A stretch of DNA of 64,000 nt, from NCBI GenBank assembly GCA_018287875.1, contig JAGVVL010000018.1:2906501-2970500 (forward strand), given 5' to 3'. The stretch is from Nigrospora sphaerica (lineage: Eukaryota > Ascomycota > Sordariomycetes > Amphisphaeriales > Apiosporaceae). The notes beneath the pieces were generated by a model. It was not told where the DNA came from. It did not search any database and saw only the letters and a list, made by a program, of their open reading frames with translations. Position 1 is the first letter of the stretch. Each line of letters opens with the position of its first letter. Shown here in pieces: positions 13,297-24,053 of this stretch. Made by a program: the position numbers and the translations under genes.

Positions 13297-14232
13297 GACG
13301 GAAGGCCGGACAGGGAAGAAGAGGCTCAGCGGTGGGATGGCCGTGTGGGCGCGCTCTCCATGCTTCCGGGGAAACTGCTGTTGCTGGCGACGGGCTGGGC
13401 TCCGATGTGGTGATGGCTGGGCTATGGCGTCACGGAACCGGCAGTATCTGGAATTTTTCCAGAGGAGCCAATGAGGTTACATGACTTTAGTAGTAGCTAG
13501 CTATTTTGGCTGCAAAAAAGGTTCGGCTGCATCGTCCTCCTGCCCCGTCGCGCCGCGCGACCGGGAAAAAATAATCGGGAAGATGGATCGCGCTAACTAG
13601 ATAAACTTAGTGCGGGCAACTTTTAGCGTCCCGCCAGTGCCATGGAATTCGTCTGCACTTCACCTGCGTCTGCATTTCGCTTGCGTCCTGCTGCATCTTT
13701 CCGTCTCTTATCTGCGCCTTGGCTGCACTCCTGGCACATGATCGGTTCCTTTGAGCATTTGATGCCATCACGGAAGATAGATATTCTGTGCTTCTAGCAG
13801 GGGGTTTCCAGGCACTGTACGAAGAGGGGCCCCGTTGACCCGGATTGGGAGAGTATCCCGAATCAACACCCACAGTGTCCGATAATTAGCCGTCGTGTAA
13901 GTCCCGGCTTTGCTGCTCACTTGAGGTACGAACTGCGTGTCCAGAAGGTTAAGTTCGCTCAGTATATCAGGAGTTGAGGTAAAATACTTGTATCGATCGA
14001 TATTCCCGCCGGGCAACAAGAGCTGATCGGAGAGGAGCATGGACACCCCAGCCGTAACCCAACATTTTCCGTTGAGATGGGAAGTGGAATTTGCATAAGT
14101 GGACTTTTGGGGGGCAACTTGGCTGCTTGTCTGCTTCCGCCGGCTTGCTTCTCCTGAAAACCATCGTCACCATCTCTGCGCATCCAACGGCCGGCTGCAT
14201 AGGATCCAGCGTCCGCCTCCGCCTGAACGGCC
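13297..14232. promoter_or_regulatory. Divergent promoter region, MRS2-like / F-box-like genes
   Basis: Both flanking genes start outward from this 936-base gap, so it should contain both promoters. The part near 13480-13600 is comparatively AT-rich and includes a tandem AGTAGTAGCTAGCTA stretch. No TATA box or known factor site could be assigned with confidence. Confidence 0.4.
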
Positions 14233-15354
14233 ATGGAGCTGACACCCATCAGGATCCGCGGCAAACGCCAACGACTCAAGGGCGATCCCCCTCTGCCGCC
14301 GAAACCTGCGGCCCTGAGCAAAAAGGCCCAAAGGGAGCGCCGTATCCGGAGGATCATGTTGAAGAAGCAGCAGAAGGTGAAGCCCAAGTCGCAGGCTTCC
14401 TACCTTGAGAAGGAACTGCCCCTTGAAATCATCGAGCGCATATTCTGGGCCAGCGAGAACGTCAATTTTGCAAGATCCAGTCTTCGCATCGGCCGTCTGC
14501 TCTCGGGGCCCGGCACTCGCCGCGCCACCTTCCTCCATGCCTTCGGGCCCACCTGGGATGTCTGGTTTGGCTGTCTTCGATCGGAGCCGGAGATGAAGAG
14601 CTATTACGGGTGGCAAGACGACGCCGCTCGATTCGGAGGGAACCCTGGATTCCAGGTGAGTGATGCTGCTCTTGGGATGTCCAACGGCGGGCAAGCAAGC
14701 TAATTAGCGGTTCGGTCCGAAAAGTCGGATCTCTTGGAATACGAATGGGTCGATGTCTCTTTCATCCTCGAGTGCTGGGACCAGTGGGTTAAGCGCCACG
14801 GCCGGCACCGCTTCTTCCAACATGAGAAGCTCTGGGGCGATCCGGAGACGGAGAGCCGGCTCGCCGCCGACGACGAAGCCGACGCCGTAGGCGGCGTCCG
14901 GCCCGCCCGGGACTACTTCGCCCACGACTACGACGCCTTCCTCGCCAAGGCGGGCCAGAACATGTCGTTCCCGGGCGACCGCGCCAGCTGGATCGAGGTC
15001 CACCGGGACACGGCGATCCCCGAGCGGCTGCTCACGGGGCCGTGGGACGACGCCGCGCTCCAGAAGCTATTCTGGCTGGTGCGGGCCGGCGCCCGCCTCG
15101 CCCCGGACCAGACCTGGGAGGTCACGCTCGAGGGCTACCGCACCGCCATGGCCACCGAGACGACGCCGCCGACGGCCAACGTCCACCTGCCCGCCATCCG
15201 CCTGCTCTTGATCCTTGGCGGCCCCTACCACTGGCCCCGCTTCGTCTACAACGCCGAGCTCAAGAAACTGCGGAGCGTCATACGCCACACCCGGGGCGAC
15301 GCGCTCAAAACCTACGAGGTTCTCTACCACTTGGTCGCCAGCACGTATCCTTGA
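14233..15354 (+). CDS. F-box-like protein of unknown substrate
   Basis: Two exons, 14233-14655 and 14725-15354, give 350 residues. The intron has GTGAGT and GAAAAG ends with a GCTAAT branch-like site, and is phase 0. The N-terminus is very basic (KKAQRERRIRRIMLKKQQK), followed by LPLEIIERIFWASENVNF at about residues 62-80, which fits the F-box core (L/P-x-E-I/L-I-x-x-I). The next part, SLRIGRLLSGPGTRRATF, is a pattern I associate with fungal F-box-type hypothetical proteins. F-box proteins usually link substrates to Skp1-Cullin ubiquitin ligases, but no substrate-binding repeats are visible, so the target is unknown. The C-terminal ~200 residues have no recognised domain. The gene is divergent from the MRS2-like gene. 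Confidence 0.75.
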
Positions 15355-16836
15355 CCACCCCTTGTGCAGGGGTCCGCCCTAGTCAGCCACTTCTGTTAGC
15401 CGCCGCTATCGCCCTAAGTTCCCGCTTCGTCAATCGCACGAAAAGCCCAGAGTCAATCCAGGTGTTATCATGAAACCGGCTGAGCAGCCATTTTCCGAGG
15501 TCGGGGTGATGCTGTCCTCATCCAGGTGGCGGCTTATATCCTGTTCATTCACAGGTCGAAGTGCAGGTCGAACCACGGTTGCCAGGCAAGTTAAAGCCTC
15601 GACACCTTGGTTGTGTGGGAATATCGCAGGCACAACCGCGGCGATTCATCTACCCCAGGGGGCAGCCACGCGCAGCCCAGTCGTGCGGGAATCGAGTTGC
15701 AACCCACAAGACAGGTTGGCCGGGCGGCCAGCGAGGCCTCGATGACCCCTCCCATACTTAACCAACCATCGTGTAATAGCATGGCTCGCTACGGGCCAGG
15801 CCTGGTTCCCTTGGGCGGACTGGCCATACGCCACTGCATCTGGGCCCCGAGAATTATCCTGCGCGAGTGTCTCGGCCTTGGCATTGTTACAGACCCGGCT
15901 TCGAGACACGGCTTGATTCCGCGTCGCTGGCCAGGGGGGCCTCTTTCCCGGCTGGCCATGGCATCCTCGAGCACAATGATTCCGAAACTACGAGTCGGCG
16001 AGTCGGCATAGTTTGCCACGGCGGCGCTGTTCTGACCGAGCCGCACCGATTAGCCGCTGCCATGACTGTTGGGTGCCAACTCCTGGCGTCCCCAGAGATA
16101 CCCTGGGCGAGGTTGGCTTCTTCTTCTGCGCCCCCTTTGCCGTCGAAGCCGATGACCCCAAGCCATCCTGTGGGTATCCCAAACTTTCCATCATGCGCCG
16201 GGCCGGCCTGCACGTGGTCTAGAGGAAGCGAGCTGGGCGGGTAGATCAACCTAAGGATCAAGCAGATGCACTCCTACTCAACACCTGCTGGCGAGGCGTG
16301 CGGGCAGCCCAACGACTCGATGACTTTAGACTCCTGCTGGAGTACATACAATAGTACGGGTTCTCGGCGGCCGTCGATGAGAAACCCGCGGCTGTTGTGG
16401 TGTGACACGGTACTGGTGCTCGGCTGGGAAGGCACGAGAACCGTGGTGCTTGCCCCGACCCAGTACTACGAGCAAGGAGAAAAGAGGAGCCGCAAATTGC
16501 CTTGAAAGCAAAGGCGATGCTTTTCCGATACGTTGAAGGCGGTCGCACTCGCAGCGGCAGTCCCTTGCGTGCAACCTTTGCGCACACAGTGTAGGGGGGT
16601 GGCTCCAAGTCGGTTCGCAGGACGGCGCCTACGTAAGTAGCTATGAGAGAGCTCCCAAAGGTTGAAATAATATTAGTCGGCTAGACAAGGCAGATTTGCG
16701 CAGATTGAAAATGAATAAGATCCTAACAGTGAAATCCCCGTATGGATTTTGCCAGTTTTTGTGCCACTGACGGTTCCGTGCCGAGTTTCGGTGCGGCTCC
16801 TTGAGCCTATCAATGTGATGGTCCTCGCTTCATCTT
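15355..16836. other. Convergent intergenic region, nothing recognised
   Basis: This 1.5 kb stretch lies between the ends of the F-box-like gene (+) and the transcription-factor gene (-). Short open frames occur on both strands at similar density, with no homology that I recognise. No tRNA-like or repeat structure was seen. It presumably holds two 3' ends. Confidence 0.5.
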
Positions 16837-19398
16837 TCAGAGCAGCTCGGCCTGTCCCTGTTGGGCAACTGCGCCGAGATCCAGAACGTCCTCCGCCGCC
16901 CAGCCCATGGTCATTGTTGCCCATAGATCATCAAACACCAAGGGCTCCGGGAGCCCCTGCTGCGGCTCATGCTGCTGCATTGTCGTTCCCGGCACGGTGG
17001 GCCCAGTGTATGCCTCGGCCGACGCGCCCAGGCCCCTGAGGCTTCCCGACTGCGACACGCCAGAGGTGCTGATGGGGACGGAAGGATGGCCTTCCGGCAT
17101 GACGAACCCGTCCAGACCGTCCCAGAGCGGCAGGTAGTCCGTCAGACTCCCATCCACCATGGGGCAGCCGAAGGTGACACGCGCCATCTCCGCGGCAGCG
17201 GCGGCCGTCTGGGCCTCGGCCGCGGCCACCTTGGCCTCGTACTTGGCCTTGAGGGAACGCAGAACGACGCGGAAGGCCGAGGCGCACGTGCCAGCGCCCG
17301 GTTTCCTCGCGGCCCGGCCCCTCCCGCGGCTACTGCCGGCGGCCATGTCTTCGTCCTCGGTGCTCGGCGTGGCGGTGGCCGCTGCCGCTGCCGTCCGCGA
17401 GGAGGCCCTACTGCTGCTGTTTCTGCTCCGGCCGTCATCGTCATCGTCGTCGTCGTTGTCGTGGCCGAACCGCGCAAAGTAGGCGCCAAGGTCGAGGATA
17501 GAGCGCGCCCGGGCGGCGTCGAAGAGCGGGCAGGCCGCCAGCGGGAGGGAGAGGCGGACGGCAACGATGATGACGCCCACCAGGTGGCACCAGTCGCCGG
17601 CGCACAACCGGTTCAGCTCCGCCGGGGCCAGCGCCACCGTCGCGTCCAGGGTGGCGCGTAGGGCGTGCGCGAGCGTCGTCAGCCGCGCGGCGTCGAGGAG
17701 CAGGCCTGTCGCGGCGCCGGGGTGGAGTTTGGGTTTCACCAGGGGGGCGGCGGCGTGGAAACTCGCAGTCGCTATAAGGGCCAGCTTGATGCTCGCTGGC
17801 ACACGTAGGGTCGGGACTGTTAGGGGACCAGGGCCCTTGGTAGGGGAAAGAGCGAAGGGGGCCAGGGGTCATATGACTCACTGCTTGTTGCCACCGTCGC
17901 GGGTATTTGCGCCTGCCACTCTTGAAGCTGGGCCTCGAGGCCAAGGTGGAGAAGGCGCAGCTGGTTCTCTTCCTGCGCATCTGGCTTCTGGGCCCTCTTG
18001 TGCAGCGTGACCATCTCCCCGCTTGCGTTTCCTAGGCGGGCGAGCCAGACCAAGGTGTGGTCCTGGTCAAGGAGGCTGTGCTGCTCGAGGAGGTCGCAGC
18101 ATCGCATGACCCACGGCACAGAGGGAAACGTCGAAGGCCGCTGCCAGCTGGTGGAGAGACTGGTAAAGGAGGCGGGTCAGTGTTTTGCAGCAGGGAATGG
18201 ACACGAAGGGCATCTCGGTCTCACATCGAGTCCAGGTAGAAACATGCCACAAAAGCCCGAATGCTTTGCATGTCTTGATGCGTCAGGCCCGTCACGGGAT
18301 GGTCTGCAAAGGCCGTGTCTTGGTCAAGATTCAGGTCGCGTACGATGTCGGTGGCGATGCGCCCATACTGGGTCCTAACGGGGGACTTGGGGCGCAGATG
18401 GTGAGGATACCTAAAGGCAAGGTTCGTCAGTCTTGGGCGGCAAAGGTGTGCGTTGGTCGCCCATAGCGTCCAAACCACGTACCATGCGAGGTAAATCAAT
18501 ACGCCCTGCAACAGCTCCAGCGACCTTTCGCCCCCCGTGACGAACTTCAAGCCCAGGACTTTGCGGAATTCTTCGTCGTAGAGGTTATGGCCCTGGAGAT
18601 TGACCGAGCAGCTTACGGCTGCGAGGATAGCTAGCAGCAAGAACGGCGACTCCTTGGCCATGAACTTGACGTCGGCCCTGTCCGGCCACACAAGCAAGGG
18701 GCAGTGGGGCAGCATGTCGCGGAACTGGTCGAGGAGCGTCTGGGCCGATAGCAGGTTGAACTGGGGCTGGAGGCCCAAGGCATTCAGGGGCCGCTTCGGA
18801 CCGCTTCCAGCGGCCGGAGAGGCACCCACCGACGGGCTTCCGAAGCCGAATGCGGAGCTGGGGCCGGTGGGACCCGCCGTGAAAGGGTTGCCCTCGATCC
18901 CGTCATCGGACAAGGGCATGAGTTCTTCCATGGCTGCCTCATGGAACCTTTCAATATCCTCGAGAAAAGGCATAGGCTCCTCATCGGCCGGCACGGCGAA
19001 ATCGATGGTGAAGCTCTGACTGGGCCCCGGTGGAGGAGGAAGGGGCGTCGCTCTGGGCTCCTAGTCAGCACGCCGGTATTCACCGAGCCACCGGGTCAAA
19101 GGAAGGACGAAAGGCAGAGCAAGTGGGTGTGCTTACCCTTCCACCACTTTGCTCCGCCTTGACCGGGGAGCTGCCCGGAATACGCATTCCCTCTTGTTGC
19201 TGGAGCATCTTCCCCTCGGCCGGCCACGGTTAGCCTGGTTCATCATCCCCTACAGCACGAGGTCCACCAGCCCCCGACTGACCTCTTGCAGATATCCGAC
19301 TGCGGCCCGGGTTGGCATCGTATCTTGGCGACTCTACAAGCCTCGCAGGCCCGGCTTTGCAGCTTGACCCGTACCCGGCGATTACTGGTAGGCTCCAT
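16837..19398 (-). CDS. Zn2Cys6 fungal-type transcription factor
   Basis: Six exons read on minus, 19398-19283, 19208-19137, 19052-18483, 18410-18225, 18159-17882 and 17795-16837, give 726 residues. The start codon is in an ACCATGG context. The binuclear zinc cluster is split by intron 1: C18-x2-C21-x6-C28-x8-C37-x2-C40-x6-C47, followed by the basic APRSRRSK. The middle part (about residues 120-430) has the features of the fungal transcription-factor domain, including ESPFLLLAILAAVSC, YGRIATDIVRDLNLD and SWQRPSTFPSVPW. The C-terminal part is low complexity, with runs of Asp, Ser and Ala and a Gln-rich end. Intron 3 (18411-18482) is 72 bases long and open in frame; I removed it because WYPHHLRPKSP then joins correctly. 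The exon 3 acceptor (CCCAG at about 19053) is the least certain junction. Target genes are unknown; no metabolic cluster lies beside it. Confidence 0.88.
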
Positions 19399-20627
19399 GG
19401 TTGAGGTGTGTCGCGCCTTCTGCCATGCACCCACCGAATGACAAACGGGCTGTGTTTTCGATTAACCGCCTCTCCTAGGTGCTTATTCGGTAGGTAAGGA
19501 GCCAGTACTTAGTTGGGCGAACTCGGCAGGCACGTCTCTCTTGGGCTCGGATCGTGCAGCACGAATGTTTTTAGTATAGACGAGTCGGTCATCTCCTAAC
19601 CATGCAGACCGAGCTGTTTGATCGCCAAAGACAGCGCGAATATGAGAAGGTTAGTATGTAATCTATCGTAGCACAAGGGATAAGGGATGCAAGTGGGCGG
19701 GGCGGTCTGGGTGTCAGCCGTGCAGCTGCGCCTCGCTTATTTTCCGGTTTCCCCATTGAATCAGAAGGACAGTGATGGTCTGCCAGCGCCCCATCTCCTA
19801 CACAAAGAGAGCTGAGACGAAATCTGAGGACTGCGAAACCTCTTGCTAGGCCGTCAACGGGAGGTCACTAAGTAAATAGCTGTCAACTCTTCGGGGCTAC
19901 GACTACTTTACTCGAGGCTTGCGGCTCAGATGCGCAGGCAGATAGCCAGCTTAATAGCTTATGCCCACCAGTTCGGTCTTCCTCAGCCTGGGCACTCTGC
20001 CGCTCTGGAACACCTGGCATTGCAAGCCACCCAACTGCCAATGCGATCCCACCCACCACCAACACATTCCGCCCGTGACCTGCACATTCGTGTGATTGCT
20101 GCCGATCCGCGACGTCTGCACCAATATTCTTATCAAAGCGAGGCGGAGAGCTATGCTCGAAGAGAAGTAGGGCCCTGTTCTAGCCTGTCTCTTCCTGACA
20201 TCCCACCTTGGGCGAAAGCAAGGGAAAACACTCGCTATGTAGTGCTCAGATCGTCTGGTAGATGTCTGCACAGTCCAGGTTCGCTACCATGGTGGCCCAT
20301 GGTGTTCATATTTGTCTGTAGAAAACCATCCAGACTTTGATTCCCGTCGTTTCGAGAGGACTGGCTCATGACTGTGAGATATTGGCAAGCGGCAGCTCAG
20401 AAGGTCGATTTTAAGCAGCCATAGCTCACGCCAGAGTTGTCTTGGGGAAATCGCAAAAGCAGACCTGGCCGCTGGAAAATCGAATCCAGCTTCAGCGACT
20501 GCTGGCATATGATAGTCAACCATCCCCATGCTGGTCCGATTGCCTTCATCACGACAGTAGAAAAGATTCAGAAACCTGCTGCTCTTAGCACGCCTGGGCA
20601 CCGAATCCCCAGAATACACGGCATTAC
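19399..20627. other. Intergenic region upstream of the transcription-factor gene
   Basis: This 1.2 kb region lies between the start of the Zn2Cys6 gene and the end of the RPR2-like gene, both on minus. It should hold the transcription-factor promoter and the RPR2 3' end. It is somewhat richer in A+T than the flanking coding sequence. No open frame with coding character or RNA gene was recognised. Confidence 0.5.
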
Positions 20628-21239
20628 TCAGCGAGTTGATGTCGAGTTGCTATCGGGGGTGCCTTGCAGAGAAGCATGGGTCATAGGCTCATCGACAAGA
20701 ACGGTCGCTTCGAAGCGGCTCGTCTCTGTGGTGTGGGCGCTGGCTTCCGCCGCAACGACAGCAGCAGCGTTTTTTGACTTCTGTTCTGCTAGTCGGACTT
20801 TCAACTTCTTTTGGCGAGGTTGCACAGGGAATCGCTTCACGCCCCCACAGGTATTGCACTTGATGACCAGGACATCGGCCCACGGCTTCTTGCCGCCCTT
20901 GCTGTTGTTCTCCACGACCGAGGTGCATGTCTCGCCCTCAATCAGGAAGCTGTCGCAGAAGCGGCAGAGAGTCCGTTTGATTTCGGGCGAGAGGCGAATC
21001 TGAGCCTTTAGTGCCGCCGCCTTGATGGTCGACACCAAGTACCGCGCAGTAACCTTGCTGGCCGGGACGTCGGTCGTTGTGCCTGCGGCTCCAGCGCCTT
21101 GGCAATCCGACGGGGCCGAAGGGGCATGCGCGGGCTTGTGTACAAGATGAGCAGCGGCCTGGTACATGTAGTTGATGCGCGAATAGATGGGCCGGTTGGG
21201 CACGCTTGCGCCCTTGTCCTTCTTGCCGGCCTTGGCCAT
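20628..21239 (-). CDS. RPR2: RNase P/MRP protein subunit, Rpr2/Rpp21/Snm1 family
   Basis: A single exon of 203 residues. I chose the ATG at 21239 because MAKAGKKDKG is the usual basic start of this family; an upstream in-frame extension to 21290 lacks family likeness. The body begins with a helical segment (RPIYSRINYMYQAAAHLV), then a zinc site formed by CRFC near residue 106 and CNTC about 35 residues later, as in Rpr2/Rpp21. The C-terminal third is variable and Ala/Lys-rich. Known role: protein subunit of nuclear RNase P, which matures tRNA 5' ends; Snm1 is the related RNase MRP subunit, and I cannot fully separate the two by eye. The gene is divergent from SUB2 with 702 bases between the starts. 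Confidence 0.85.
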   Translation of the reverse strand: MAKAGKKDKGASVPNRPIYSRINYMYQAAAHLVHKPAHAPSAPSDCQGAGAAGTTTDVPASKVTARYLVSTIKAAALKAQIRLSPEIKRTLCRFCDSFLIEGETCTSVVENNSKGGKKPWADVLVIKCNTCGGVKRFPVQPRQKKLKVRLAEQKSKNAAAVVAAEASAHTTETSRFEATVLVDEPMTHASLQGTPDSNSTSTR

Positions 21240-21941
21240 GGCGATGTGGTTCGCGACGTTTCTCTTGCCCGGCAGGGAAAGGATAGGCAAAAGCAGCGAC
21301 AGACCGTCGGTTGAAACGCAGCAAGTGGAACAGTCAGCAGACCCTTGCCGTCCCTGTTGCGGCTGCGCTGGATCTGGGTCGCCCTAGCACGAGCGTTTAT
21401 CAACCATGTGTGTGTCGCAAAGGAAGGTCGTCTGAGCCTCCTCGTCAGACTCGCAAGGAGAAGTATGTATGCCTCGTCGAAAAAAGAAATCTGGGGAAGC
21501 TGCCAGGGTCGTCCGGCCTGAACCGTGCGCAGGTTGACGACTAGGCCAATCTGGGATTAGGGTGACGCAAAAACACGGCGGCGGCTCGCACCTACCAGCT
21601 TTTCCGATCAGACCAGCGGGCAGCAGCTTCCTGCCAGCCTGCCAGCCTGCTTGCCTTCTTGTCTCCCGGTGGCTCAATCGCGACGCCTTTCCCATCGAAC
21701 TTGGACCTCTTCTCGCCATCATTGTCCATCGACGACGGCAGACCAAAAGCTCCGCAACCGCCAAGCTCATTCTACGAGGCCCTTCAATTGTTTCTTTGCC
21801 TCGTACTCACCTACTTTTTACTCTCCCGCCCACGCTTCTCGTCCCACGCCCCGCGTGTCGCCTTCTCCTCGCGACGCCACCAGCCCATCGCGACGACAGC
21901 CCACTTGCTGCTTCCCCTACTAATTTTCCCACGTCTTCACC
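21240..21941. promoter_or_regulatory. Divergent promoter region, RPR2 / SUB2
   Basis: The region separates two oppositely transcribed RNA-processing genes. From about 21590 to 21941 the plus strand is pyrimidine-rich, as is common just upstream of highly expressed fungal genes and in their leaders. Several short ATG-led frames precede the SUB2 start in this leader. No specific factor site was assigned. Confidence 0.45.
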
Positions 21942-24053
21942 ATGTCTGCCGAGGAGGATCTGATCGACTACTCCGATGAGGAGCTTCAAACCAACGAGGC
22001 CGCCCCTGCCAATGGAAAGAAGGCCGAGGCCGCCGCCGCCTCAGGCAACGTCGACAAGAAGGGCTCCTACGTCGGCATCCACTCGACTGGTTTCCGCGAC
22101 TTCCTGCTCAAGCCCGAGCTCCTGCGCGCCATCGCCGACTGCGGTTTCGAGCATCCTTCGGAGGGTTAGTCTACCATCACAAATCTCACATTTGCCAGCT
22201 TCAAGACAAGTCCATCTATTCCTCCCTCCCTATTCTGCAAGCGTCCGTCCATCTCGCAAGCCAAGCCAAGAGAAAGCCGCAAGTCATCGTCAGTCGAGCG
22301 GCGAGTTGTCAGGTCGCCGAACCGGGGTGGATTGGGCATATCGTCCCGTTGGGTCTGCGGACTGTCCAAGACAAGGCCCAGAACGAGAGGCGTCGCGTCG
22401 CGTCGTACGTACCTTGGTCGCGCGACAGTCACGCGTCTCGTACCAGCAGCATGGGCTGCTCGCCGCGCGGAGACCGGGCAGACCGGCCCTCGCAGGGGCC
22501 AAGACTACATCGATTTGCCGCAGCCTTGCCTGCCAAAGGGCGAATCCCCGGTCCAGCGCACGGCGCTCTACGGTGCTGCCTCAGCACGCGAGACGAGGAA
22601 GAGCGCCAATTCAACGTTTAGATGGCGTGTGAGGTTGCCTTTCCAGGGGCCGGTGACCCCTGGGTCGGAAGAGGAGGATCAAAGTCCCGGTTACACCACG
22701 GCTATGCTGCGATGATGGGCGGACCCTTGTCTACATCCTATACCCGTCCACGTCACGTCCTTCCTTACTACCTTGGGAGCTCTATTCTAACATCGGCTCG
22801 ATTCCTACAGTCCAGCAAACCTGCATTCCCCAGGCCCTTCTTGGAGGTGACATCATTTGTCAAGCCAAGTCGGGTCTCGGAAAGACTGCTGTCTTTGTCT
22901 TGACCACGCTCCAGCAGGTTGAGCCTGTCGCTGGCGAATGCTCTGTCCTGGTCATGTGCCACACGCGTGAGCTGGCTTTCCAGATCCGCAACGAGTACAA
23001 CCGCTTCAGCAAGTACATGCCCGACATCAAGACCGGCGTCTTCTATGGCGGTGTTCCCATCACCAAGGATGCCGAGATGTTGAAGAACAAGGAAACGCAC
23101 CCTCACATTGTCGTCGGCACCCCGGGTCGGTTGAATGCCCTTATTCGGGACAAGTACCTGCGTCTCGGAAGTGTTCGCATCTTCGTCCTCGACGAGTGCG
23201 ATAAGATGCTCGATCAGATCGGTAAGGCAGCCCTCCCTGATGCCAAGAATCAGCGAGCTGACGGAGGCCCAAGATATGCGCCGGGATGTCCAGGAGATCT
23301 TCCGTGCCACGCCTAGCCAGAAGCAGGTGATGATGTTCAGTGCTACTCTGTCTGATGAGGTCAAGCCCATCTGCAAGAAGTTCATGCAGAACCCCACGGA
23401 GCACTACGTCGACGAGGACACCAAGTTGACACTGCATGGTCTCCAACAATACTACATCAAGCTGGAGGAGCGCGAGAAGAACCGAAAGCTCAACGAGCTT
23501 CTGGACGAGCTTCAGTTCAACCAGGTCATTATCTTCGTCAAGAGCACTCTCCGCGCCACCGAGCTGGACAAGCTGCTGCGCGAGTGCAACTTCCCCTCCA
23601 TTGCCGTCCACTCCGGTGTCAGTCAAGAGGAGCGGTAAGTCGATCTAGCAGGTGCTAAAGTTCTTTCCGAGCTAACAGGACATCAGTATCCGTCGCTACA
23701 AGGAGTTCAAGGAGTTCAACAAGCGCATCTGTGTCGCCACCGACGTCTTTGGTCGTGGTATCGACATCGAGCGCATCAACCTCGCAATCAACTACGATCT
23801 GTCGGCGGACGCTGACTCCTACCTCCACCGTGTCGGCCGTGCAGGCCGTTTCGGTACCAAGGGTCTTGCTATCTCCTTTGTGAGCAGCGATGCCGACCAG
23901 GAGGTGCTGAAGGCTATTGAGAAGCGGTTCGAGGTCGCTCTTCCGTAAGTGGCTCCCCGGCCCATGCATGAGTTTTTTTATGTAGAGCCTAACATCCACG
24001 GCAGTGAGTTCCCTAAGGAGGGTATCGACGCTAGCACCTACATGGCGGCATAG
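21942..24053 (+). CDS. SUB2: DEAD-box RNA helicase SUB2/UAP56
   Basis: Five exons, 21942-22164, 22811-23221, 23274-23634, 23687-23944 and 24005-24053, give 433 residues, the usual Sub2 length. The start [15 protein letters not shown] is diagnostic. Motifs in order are the Q-motif region CIPQALLG, Walker [14 protein letters not shown]-like HTRELAF, GTPGR, the DECD box, SAT, and the motif VI region VGRAGRFG. Known role: ATPase of spliceosome assembly and of the TREX mRNA export complex in the nucleus. Introns 2-4 are 51-60 bases, while intron 1 is 646 bases with a less usual GTTAGT donor and a good TTCTAAC branch site just before its CCTACAG end. The conserved C-terminus ([12 protein letters not shown]) supports the tiny last exon. 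Confidence 0.97.
22165..22810 (+). other. Long first intron of SUB2
   Basis: This stretch is bounded by G|GTTAGT and CCTACAG|TC, with a TTCTAAC branch-like site about 20 bases before the 3' end. It is more than ten times longer than the other introns of the gene. It contains partly open frames on the plus strand without recognisable product. A C/D or H/ACA snoRNA was looked for and not recognised. Retention would stop translation immediately, because the GTTAG at the donor supplies an in-frame TAG after residue 75. Confidence 0.85.

Noticed and set aside
12385..13413. 342-codon plus frame opposite MRS2
   Set aside because: It is an antisense shadow of MRS2 exons 1-2, which match a known family.
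15355..15430. Possible extra intron at the end of the F-box-like gene (GTATCC...TGTGCAG)
   Set aside because: The implied intron would be about 28 bases, too short for fungal splicing, and the existing stop codon is acceptable.
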